A stretch of DNA of 8,718 bases from Alphaproteobacteria bacterium. GTDB lineage: Bacteria > Pseudomonadota > Alphaproteobacteria > GCA-2731375. The position numbers were made by a program, and so were the translations under genes. This document shows, piece after piece, positions 1-5,813 of the stretch. The notes under the pieces were generated by a model. It searched no databases and had not been told where the DNA came from. It worked only from the letters and a program-made list of their open reading frames with translations. The stretch lies in contig JANQKO010000301.1 of NCBI GenBank assembly GCA_028281075.1, positions 1-8,718 of the forward strand, given 5' to 3'. Numbering within the stretch: the first letter of the stretch is position 1; the number at the start of each line of letters is the position of its first letter.

Positions 1-907
1 GGTCGCGGCGGCAGAACATCAGCGACTGGCCGCTCTCGACCCGGTCGGCGATGGCGATCAGGCCCTGCTGTTCGTCGATACCGGTCAGGTTACGGACGAG
101 ATAATCGCCCCAGTCGGTGCCGGCCACCGGCATGGCGGCGAAGATATAGCCCGCCACCTTGCGCAGGTCGCGCGCCAGCAGCTCGCCGATATCCTGCTTG
201 AAGACGTCGAGCGCGGGCCGGCCGTCGAGCTCGATCACCACGTTGCCCTCGGCCGCCGTGACCTCGTGCGGCGCGCCGATCGGGCTGCAGCCCTGGGTCA
301 GGCCGGTGGCGACGGCGATATCGCCGGCCATCAGCACGCCCGACATGCCGCCGCCGGTGACACCACCGGCCGCCTGCACGGCGCGGCCGCGCGACGAGGT
401 GAGCGCGCCGACCAGAAAGCCGTTCGCGGCCTCGGCGAAGACCGGGATCAGGCTGAAGGCTTCCTGGTTCTGCGGGTCGAGATGCACGACGCCGAAGGTG
501 CCGTCGCCGCGCGACAGCAGCGCCCGGTTGCGGCGGATGATCTCGACCAGGTCCTCGCCGCTGGAATCGAACAGCGCGAAGCCGTCGTCCGGCAGCTCGC
601 CGATCATCGCCACCACGGCCGGCCGGTCGAAATATTCCGTGCCCGTGGCGCAAAGGCCGATGCCGACCGTGCCGACCCAGCTCTTGACGCCGGTGCGGGC
701 GCCCAGGAAGTCGAGGATATCGCCGTAATGGTCGGCCAGGCGGTCGGAAACGTAGAGAAAGCCGATGTTGGCGCGGCTCTTGGACTGGCTGAGCTGGGCC
801 AGGCATTCGGCGCTGGCGGTGCGCCAGTCGTCGGCGGCGGCATGCGCGGCAACAAACGTGTCGCGCCGGTCCGATGTCGTGCCTGCCGCCATCGACGCAG
901 TATGCAT
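1..907 (-). CDS. FIST-domain signal-transduction protein, C-terminus cut off by the window edge
   Basis: FIST (F-box and intracellular signal transduction) proteins are thought to be sensory modules that bind small ligands such as amino acids. Reading the minus strand from 907 gives about 302 codons without a stop to the window edge. The N-terminal part has the expected FIST_N pattern: the segment AAADDWRTASAECLAQL, then NIGFLYVSD, GVKSWVGTVGIG, and a glycine-rich GGVTGGGMSG stretch. The motif TQGCSPIG marks the start of the FIST_C half, which is followed to about DRVESGQSLMFCRRD. Roughly the last 80-100 residues should lie outside the window. Two in-frame ATGs are possible, 907 and 892 (MAAGTTSDRRD). 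Neither has a convincing SD, so the start is uncertain by five residues. It is divergent from the esterase. No kinase or cyclase domain is visible in the part seen, and its partner is unknown. Confidence 0.85.
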   Translation of the reverse strand, partial: MHTASMAAGTTSDRRDTFVAAHAAADDWRTASAECLAQLSQSKSRANIGFLYVSDRLADHYGDILDFLGARTGVKSWVGTVGIGLCATGTEYFDRPAVVAMIGELPDDGFALFDSSGEDLVEIIRRNRALLSRGDGTFGVVHLDPQNQEAFSLIPVFAEAANGFLVGALTSSRGRAVQAAGGVTGGGMSGVLMAGDIAVATGLTQGCSPIGAPHEVTAAEGNVVIELDGRPALDVFKQDIGELLARDLRKVAGYIFAAMPVAGTDWGDYLVRNLTGIDEQQGLIAIADRVESGQSLMFCRRD

Positions 908-996
908 GCCGGCAGGGGCCGCCGCAAACGCCGCCTGTCGCCGGCGGCGGGTCCGGGATACGTTGTCGCGACGATCCAAATCGCCACTCGATGGCC

Positions 997-1046
997 GATC
1001 CTTCGAGGCTCCGCTGCGCTCCGCACCTCAGGATGAGGCTCGGATC
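997..1046. repeat. Hairpin-forming intergenic repeat (CTTCGAGG...CCTCAGGATGAGG type)
   Basis: The segment begins GATCCTTCGAGGCTCCGC and ends CACCTCAGGATGAGG plus CTCGGATC. ATCCT (998-1002) and GAGG (1005-1008) can pair with CCTC (1026-1029) and AGGAT (1030-1034). This gives a nine-pair stem with a two-base bulge and a loop of about 17 bases holding GCTCCGC twice. From memory, very similar elements occur in many copies in alphaproteobacterial genomes, which supports a REP-like repeat rather than a gene-specific regulator. It lies in the divergent region between the FIST gene and the esterase, so it could affect expression or simply be a neutral insertion. A related form occurs inside the palindrome at 2046-2360. 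Confidence 0.6.
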
Positions 1047-1087
1047 TGATATCAATCTCGAAGCATGTATTGGATGGTATCGAAGAC

Positions 1088-1093
1088 GGGAGG
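1088..1093 (+). promoter_or_regulatory. Ribosome binding site deciding the GTG start of the esterase
   Basis: GGGAGG lies seven bases before GTG 1101. No comparable purine run precedes the ATG codons at 1065 and 1074, so this site favours the shorter protein. Confidence 0.6.
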
Positions 1094-1100
1094 TTCGGCG

Positions 1101-2045
1101 GTGACGAACATCGTTCTGGAAGACATGGGCAGCTTTTTCGTCGGCGGCCGCGACGTCGAGGTGCGCGGGCGCGACATCGAGCGGGTCTGGGTGACGCAGG
1201 ACCTGCCCGACTTCGCCTACGACCCGAACGGCGATTTCACCGTCGAGCAGGCCTATGTGCAGTATTTCATTCCGGCGACGCGTGTCTCGGAGCTACCGGT
1301 GCTGCTGCAGCATGGCGGCGGCCTGACCGGCGCGTCCTGGGAGACGACGCCCGACGGCCGGCCGGGATGGCTGCAGCACTTCCTGCGCGCCGGCTTCGCC
1401 GTCTACGTCATCGACAATGTCGAGCGCGGCCGCGCCGGCTGGTGCGCGCTCGACGATGAATGGCCGGGCAGGCCGATCGTCCGCTCCTGGCAGGAGGCCT
1501 GGTGGCTCTACCGCATCGGCGCCGCGGAGAACTACGACAGCCGGACGCCGTTTCCCGGCCAGCGCTTTCCGATCACCGCCTTCGACGCCATGAACGCGGG
1601 CCACGTGCCGCGCTGGACCAGCACGCCGCCGCTGCAGGTCGCGGCCCTGAAGGCGGCGATCGAGCGGATCGGCCGCTGCGTGGTGATCGGCCACAGCCAG
1701 GGCGGCGACCTGGCCCAGAAGGCCGTGCTCGACATGCCCGATCACGTGCCCGCCGCCGTCTTCGCCGAGCCGTCGGGCCTGCCCGAGACCATCGAGGGGC
1801 TCGACGTCGACGGCCGGTCGTTCCTGTTCCTGATGGGCGACTATCTCGACGCGACGCCGCTTTGGGTCGACCTGACGGCGCGTATCCGCGAAACGGCCGC
1901 GGCCCTCGCGGCCCGCGGCGCGGACGCGGAATACCTGGCGCTGGCCGAACACGGCATCACGGGCAACTCGCACATGCTGATGATGGACGACAACAGCGAC
2001 GCGCTGGCCGCGCTGGTGCAGGACTGGATCCTGAAGCGGGTCTAA
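1101..2045 (+). CDS. Alpha/beta-hydrolase, esterase-713-like
   Basis: This is a predicted carboxylesterase of the alpha/beta-hydrolase fold, 314 residues, with no signal peptide, so probably cytoplasmic. HGGG (71-74) fits the oxyanion-hole loop. GHSQGG (197-202) is the nucleophile elbow with Ser199. FAEPSG supplies the likely acid Glu223, and NSH near the C-terminus supplies His291. The Ser-Glu-His order and spacing (24 and 92 residues) agree with the triad I recall for Alcaligenes esterase 713 (Ser206, Glu230, His298). I chose the GTG at 1101 because GGGAGG (1088-1093) sits seven bases upstream. A longer in-frame start at 1065 has no SD and overlaps sequence resembling the downstream repeat. 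The TAA stop directly abuts the repeat element at 2046. The natural substrate is unknown; relatives act on bulky or cyclic esters. It stands alone on its strand and converges with the aldolase gene. Confidence 0.88.
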   Translation: MTNIVLEDMGSFFVGGRDVEVRGRDIERVWVTQDLPDFAYDPNGDFTVEQAYVQYFIPATRVSELPVLLQHGGGLTGASWETTPDGRPGWLQHFLRAGFAVYVIDNVERGRAGWCALDDEWPGRPIVRSWQEAWWLYRIGAAENYDSRTPFPGQRFPITAFDAMNAGHVPRWTSTPPLQVAALKAAIERIGRCVVIGHSQGGDLAQKAVLDMPDHVPAAVFAEPSGLPETIEGLDVDGRSFLFLMGDYLDATPLWVDLTARIRETAAALAARGADAEYLALAEHGITGNSHMLMMDDNSDALAALVQDWILKRV

Positions 2046-2167
2046 CAGGCTGCTGACATCGTCCTATATCGGTGCCAGCATGCTTCGAGACAAGGATAAC
2101 GTGTTGAAATCAAACGAATCCTCATCCTGAGAGCCTGTGAAAGAATCGCACCGCAGCCACCCAGGTT

Positions 2168-2252
2168 GTCATCCTGGCGAAGGCCAGGATCCACGTTTGT
2201 TGTTTTTCGACCGGTTGCGATGCCGCTGGATGCTGGCCTGCGCCAGCATGAC
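2168..2252. repeat. Core inverted repeat (GTCATCCTGGCG...CGCCAGCATGAC)
   Basis: Two 26-base arms, 2168-2193 and 2227-2252, are complementary except at three positions, with a 33-base loop. Each arm is itself a small hairpin: CCTGGC-GAAG-GCCAGG on the left and CTGGC-CTGC-GCCAG on the right. From memory this matches a dispersed intergenic palindrome common in alphaproteobacteria. It forms the centre of the larger element at 2046-2360. Confidence 0.7.
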
Positions 2253-2297
2253 GGCTTCATTTTGGGTCGTGAGTAATTCATTCACACGCTCTGAGGA

Positions 2298-2313
2298 AGC
2301 CCCGATAGGGGCT
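2298..2313. repeat. Short hairpin inside the palindromic element
   Basis: AGCCCC-GATA-GGGGCT is a perfect six-pair stem with a tetraloop. Read on the minus strand it is framed by CCTTCGAGACA and CCTCAG, the same framing as the repeat at 997-1046. No T-run follows, so it is not a classical intrinsic terminator by itself. Confidence 0.55.
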
Positions 2314-2371
2314 GTCTCGAAGGATGGTCAGCCGCGCGATCGGACGCTGTCAGCAGCCTGCTTGTCCGCCC

Positions 2372-3403
2372 TCAGCCGACCACCTCGCGCAACGCCGCGG
2401 CGGCGGTTTCGATGCCAGTGCGGTCGACGTCGATATGCGCAACGGCACGCATCCGGGTCGCGGCGTTGGCGCCGATGCGCACGCCGTGCGACAGCAGGGC
2501 CTCGGCGACCTCGGCCGCCGTCTTGCCGGTGCCGGCGACATCGAAGAAGACCATGTTGGTCTCGACCGGCTCGACATCGACACCGGGGATGTCGGCGATC
2601 AGCATGGCCAGGTGCTTGGCGTTGGCGTGATCGTCGGCCAGACGGTCGACATTGTTCTCCAGCGCATAAATGCCGGCGGCGGCGAAGATCCCGGACTGCC
2701 GCATGGCGCCGCCGAACTGGTGCTTGAAGCGCCAGGCCCGGTCGATGAAGTCACGCGAGCCGGCGAGCACGCCGCCGACCGGACAGCCGAGGCCCTTGCT
2801 GAGGCAGATCCACAAGGAATCGAAGTTCTTCGCGTAGGTCTCGGCCTGGATGCCGCTGGCGACGACGGCGTTCAGCAGGCGCGCGCCGTCCATATGCGTC
2901 GTCAGGCCCTTCTCGCGGGCCGCGTCCGTCACTTCTTCGATTTGCTCAAGCGGCCAGACCGAACCGCCGCCGCCGTTCGAGGTGTTCTCGACCGACAGCA
3001 CCTTGGAGATCGGGTAATGGCCGCCGCGGGTGCGGATGGCGTCGCGCACCTGATCGGCATTGAAAATCCCCCGCTCGCCGTCGAGCGCCCGGGTCATGGC
3101 GCCCGACAGCGCCGCCGGCCCGCCGGTCTCGTAGTGCAGCGGGTGCGCCGTCTTGTCGAGCAGGATCTCGTCGCCCGGCTCGCAGACCGCGCGGAAGGCG
3201 ATCTGGTTGCACATGGTGCCCGACGGCAACAGCAGCGCCGCCTCCTTGCCCAACAGGCCGGCCGCCATCTCCTGCAGCCGGTTGGTGGTCGGGTCCTCGC
3301 CGGCCTGCTCGTTGCCGACCTCGGCCTCGGCGATGGCCTGGCGCATGCCGGGCGACGGCCGGCTGACGGTATCGCTGTAAAGATCGATCAGGTTCACGGT
3401 CAT
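2372..3403 (-). CDS. ltaE: Low-specificity L-threonine aldolase (PLP, fold type I)
   Basis: The predicted reaction is PLP-dependent cleavage of L-threonine/allo-threonine or other beta-hydroxy-alpha-amino acids to glycine and an aldehyde, in the cytoplasm. The protein has 343 residues, normal for the beta-eliminating-lyase/threonine aldolase family. Visible landmarks are DLYSDTVSRPSPGM near the N-terminus, SGTM (61-64) in the PLP-phosphate region, AH(87) with E92 matching the ring-stacking histidine motif AHxxxxE, HMDGARL (170-176) with Asp172 for the pyridine nitrogen, and LSKGLGCPVG with Schiff-base Lys203. All core residues are intact. The start at 3403 is supported by GGAG ten bases upstream. 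It is the last gene of the operon, 14 bases after the amidohydrolase stop. Its place beside redox and hydrolytic enzymes suggests a substrate other than threonine, which is inference. The symbol is transferred at family level. Confidence 0.93.
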   Translation of the reverse strand: MTVNLIDLYSDTVSRPSPGMRQAIAEAEVGNEQAGEDPTTNRLQEMAAGLLGKEAALLLPSGTMCNQIAFRAVCEPGDEILLDKTAHPLHYETGGPAALSGAMTRALDGERGIFNADQVRDAIRTRGGHYPISKVLSVENTSNGGGGSVWPLEQIEEVTDAAREKGLTTHMDGARLLNAVVASGIQAETYAKNFDSLWICLSKGLGCPVGGVLAGSRDFIDRAWRFKHQFGGAMRQSGIFAAAGIYALENNVDRLADDHANAKHLAMLIADIPGVDVEPVETNMVFFDVAGTGKTAAEVAEALLSHGVRIGANAATRMRAVAHIDVDRTGIETAAAALREVVG

Positions 3404-3417
3404 CTGAAATTCTCCAG

Positions 3418-4848
3418 TCATTCGCCCATCGGCAGGCTGAGCGGCGCCAGCTCGCGGGCCGGCCGTTTGGCGTAATCGAGATCGGGCACGACGATTTCGG
3501 CCCGCTTCTGCGCCGCGTGCACGCGGGCGGCGGCGTCGGCCGGGTCCAGTGTCAGCACCTCGCGGTCGGCGACGACCTTGACGCCGTCCACATAGACGTC
3601 GCGCACGGCGCGCTCGGCGTTGGAATAGATCAGGCTGCGCAGCGGATCGCGCAGCGGCTGCATGCCCGGCAGCTCGGTATCGATCAGCACGATATCGGCC
3701 TTGGCGCCGGGGCCGAGCCGGCCGATATCGTCGCGGCCGAGCGCGTTGGCGCCGCCGATGGTCGCCGCCGTCAGCACGTCTGACGTGCCGAGGTCGTTCA
3801 CGTTCCGGGCGGCGACACGGCTCAGGGTCGCGGCCCAGCGCATCTCCTCCAGCAAATTGTGCGGGAAGGTGTCGGTGCCGAGGCCGACATTGATGCCGGC
3901 CCGGAGATAGCCACCCAGGCTCTCGAGCGTGATGCCCCGGCGCACGAACACATTCGGGCAATGCGCCACGCTGGTGCCGGTCTCGGCCAGCAGCCCGACA
4001 TCGTCGCGCGTGTGCCAGCGGACCCAGGAGTGATGGTCGACGAAGATGCAGTGGGCGACGATCGACCGGTCGCTCAGGAAACCGATCTCGTTCAGCCACT
4101 GCACGGGCGTCACGCCGTGCCGCCGCGTCATCTCGTTGAACTCGACGACGCTCTGCGAGGCGTGGATCTGGATCGGCGCGTCGCGCTCCCGGGCCGCCGC
4201 CACGCTGTCGCGCAACAGGTCCCGCGTGCAGGTGTCGATCTGCGACGGCGACAGCATGCCGTCGAGCCGGCCCGAGGGATGCTGGCGGGCGAGATCGATC
4301 AGCCGGACCGCCTTGTCGAGACCGTCACGGCCGGCGGCCTCGTCCCATTCGTACTCGACCACGTGGCCGTTCGGCGTGTACCAGCGGGCCGAACGGTACA
4401 TCGGCGCGACGACGCCGCGAAGGCCGCTCCTTGCCAAGAGATCCAGCCAGCCGGGCCAGGCCACCGACAGGTCCACCAGCGTGGTGACGCCGCTCAGCAG
4501 CAGCTCGGCATAGGCCTGCTCGGCGCAGGCGGCGACGCCGTCCTCGTCGGGACGGAACACCGGCATGTATTCGTAGAGGCCGCTCATGCCCAGGCGGGGA
4601 CTGCCGAGCTCGTCGGTGATGCCCTTGTTCATGGGCTCGGACATCGGGTGCGAATGGATGTCGACCAGGCCCGGCATCACCATCCGGCCGCGGCCATCGA
4701 CCTCGTCATCGACGGCGCCGTCATAACCCGGCCCGACATGCACGATCTCGTTGCCGGTAAAGGCGACGTCGGCGCCGGTCCGAAAGACGTGGCGCGTCCC
4801 GTCCCAGGCGATGACCCAGTCGGCATTGCGAATGCAGGTCGTGCTCAT
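3418..4848 (-). CDS. ATZ/TRZ-type amidohydrolase (cytosine-deaminase-like subgroup)
   Basis: This is a metal-dependent hydrolase of the amidohydrolase superfamily, 476 residues, close to the usual length for the ATZ/TRZ group. Members deaminate or dechlorinate heterocycles or hydrolyse C-N bonds. The N-terminal beta-sandwich leads into VMPGLVDIHSHP with metal ligands His65 and His67. Further ligands are His229 (QIHAS), His266 (IVAHC) and Asp326 (GLGTDT). The C-terminal sandwich includes GPGAKADIVLID (379-390) and VYVDGVKVV. Most deaminases of this group have HxxE at the third ligand. Here the fourth position is Gln232, so plain deamination is less certain. The ATG at 4848 follows AGGGAGAG about 10 bases upstream. 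The gene starts 20 bases after the dehydrogenase stop and ends 14 bases before the aldolase start, so it is co-transcribed. The substrate is unknown. Confidence 0.9.
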   Translation of the reverse strand: MSTTCIRNADWVIAWDGTRHVFRTGADVAFTGNEIVHVGPGYDGAVDDEVDGRGRMVMPGLVDIHSHPMSEPMNKGITDELGSPRLGMSGLYEYMPVFRPDEDGVAACAEQAYAELLLSGVTTLVDLSVAWPGWLDLLARSGLRGVVAPMYRSARWYTPNGHVVEYEWDEAAGRDGLDKAVRLIDLARQHPSGRLDGMLSPSQIDTCTRDLLRDSVAAARERDAPIQIHASQSVVEFNEMTRRHGVTPVQWLNEIGFLSDRSIVAHCIFVDHHSWVRWHTRDDVGLLAETGTSVAHCPNVFVRRGITLESLGGYLRAGINVGLGTDTFPHNLLEEMRWAATLSRVAARNVNDLGTSDVLTAATIGGANALGRDDIGRLGPGAKADIVLIDTELPGMQPLRDPLRSLIYSNAERAVRDVYVDGVKVVADREVLTLDPADAAARVHAAQKRAEIVVPDLDYAKRPARELAPLSLPMGE

Positions 4849-4868
4849 CTCGGTCCGTCTCTCCCTGG

Positions 4869-5813
4869 TCAGGCGACGCGGTGAACCGGCGGTTCCCCGT
4901 CGCGCACCCGGCGGCAGTTCTCGAAGGCGATCGCCAGGCTGCGGTCCATGGTCTCGGGCGTCAACCAGGCCACATGCGGCATCATCACAACGTCGTCGCG
5001 CCGAAGCAACGGATTGTCGGCCGCCAACGGCTCCGCGGCGAAGACGTCCAGGCCCGCGGCCAGCAACCGGCCGTCGTCGAGCGCCGCGATCAGCGCCGCC
5101 TCGTCGACCAGGCCCCCGCGCGCCGTGTTGACCAGCACCGCGCCCGGCTTCATGCGGGCGAAGGCGGCCGCGTCGAGCATGCCCGCCGTCGCGCGCGTCA
5201 ACGGCAGATGCAACGAGACCACGTCGGATTCGGCCAGCAGGGCATCGAGATCGCGCCACTCGGCGGCCGCGTCGGCCTTCCTCGCCGTCGCCGTATAGAG
5301 CACGCGCCCGCCGAGCGCGGCCAGCACCGGCGTCAGCAGCCGGGCCACGGCGCCGTAGCCGACGAGGCCGACCGTGCGCCCGCCGATCTCGCCGACCCGG
5401 TCGAAGTCGGCCGCGTCGAGCGCCCAACCCCGTCCGGCCCGCGTCGCGCTGTCGAAGGCGCGCGCCCGGCGCAGCGCCGCCAGCATCAGCATCAGCGACG
5501 CCTCGGCGACGGCGCGGCTGTTGCTGCCGGGCATGTTGCAGACCGGGATGCCACGGGCTTGTGCGCGGTCGAGATCGATGGTGTTGACGCCGACGCCGAT
5601 CTTCTGGATCAGCTTCAGGTTCGGCGCGGCGTCGATCACCGCCGCCGTCGCCGGCTTCAGCACGTGCAGCAGGAAATCCGCCCCGGCCAGCAGGTCGAGC
5701 AGCCGCCGGTCGTCCGACTCCGGGCAGGTGTCGACCGCCAGCCAGTCCGGCGCCGCCGCCCGCAGGCGCGCGGCCATGCCGGGGCTGACGGCATAGTGGA
5801 AGACCGCCCTCAT
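4869..5813 (-). CDS. D-2-hydroxyacid dehydrogenase, NAD(P)-dependent
   Basis: The protein belongs to the D-isomer-specific 2-hydroxyacid dehydrogenase family (phosphoglycerate dehydrogenase, glyoxylate/hydroxypyruvate reductase), which interconverts 2-oxo and D-2-hydroxy acids. It has 314 residues, typical of short members without a regulatory domain. The N-terminal substrate domain contains KIGVGVNTID (71-80). The Rossmann motif is GLVGYGAVA (149-157), with Ala157 where the third glycine usually stands. The catalytic set is complete: Arg232 (NTARGG), Glu261 (AAEP) and His280 (MPHVAW). The end of the second beta strand reads YTATARK without the Asp that favours NAD, so NADP use is possible (inference). 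Its ATG (5813) overlaps the TGA of the FAD oxidase as ATGA, indicating translational coupling. The exact substrate is not determined by sequence. Confidence 0.92.
   Translation of the reverse strand: MRAVFHYAVSPGMAARLRAAAPDWLAVDTCPESDDRRLLDLLAGADFLLHVLKPATAAVIDAAPNLKLIQKIGVGVNTIDLDRAQARGIPVCNMPGSNSRAVAEASLMLMLAALRRARAFDSATRAGRGWALDAADFDRVGEIGGRTVGLVGYGAVARLLTPVLAALGGRVLYTATARKADAAAEWRDLDALLAESDVVSLHLPLTRATAGMLDAAAFARMKPGAVLVNTARGGLVDEAALIAALDDGRLLAAGLDVFAAEPLAADNPLLRRDDVVMMPHVAWLTPETMDRSLAIAFENCRRVRDGEPPVHRVA

Larger units (their letters stand above)
2046..2360. mobile_element. MITE-like long imperfect palindrome with 13-bp terminal inverted repeats
   Basis: The ends are perfect inverted repeats: CAGGCTGCTGACA (2046-2058) and its complement TGTCAGCAGCCTG (2348-2360). 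Matching continues inward in register. CTTCGAGACA (2083-2092) matches TGTCTCGAAG (2313-2322). The 17-mer at 2130-2146 matches 2276-2292 with two mismatches. The 26-mer at 2168-2193 matches 2227-2252 with three mismatches. The stretch is about 315 bp, has no credible gene, and is less GC-rich than its surroundings. This is the build of a non-autonomous miniature inverted-repeat element or a fused pair of palindromic repeats. No target-site duplication is visible (TAA on the left, CTT on the right). It separates two convergent genes and, once transcribed, could fold into a long structure acting as a bidirectional terminator. No transposase is present. Confidence 0.6.

Noticed and set aside
90..1055. 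Minus-strand 321-codon frame at the left end
   Set aside because: It is out of frame with the FIST gene, whose true frame gives family motifs and runs open to the window edge. This frame is Arg/Gly/Pro-rich.
1065..1100. Upstream ATG starts (1065, 1074) for the esterase
   Set aside because: There is no SD, the sequence resembles the repeat at 2079-2090, and a GTG with a good SD lies at 1101.
2040..2364. Target-site duplication around the palindromic element
   Set aside because: Left flank GTCTAA and right flank CTTGTC share no convincing direct repeat. Duplication is absent, decayed, or the ends are misplaced.
2042..2727. Small open frames across the palindromic element on both strands
   Set aside because: They are translations of the repeat itself (for example CHPGEGQDPRLLFF), a common source of spurious gene calls.
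2324..4884. Plus-strand open frames of 383 and 341 codons opposite the aldolase and amidohydrolase
   Set aside because: Both are antisense to genes with complete catalytic motifs, and the translations show only compositional bias.
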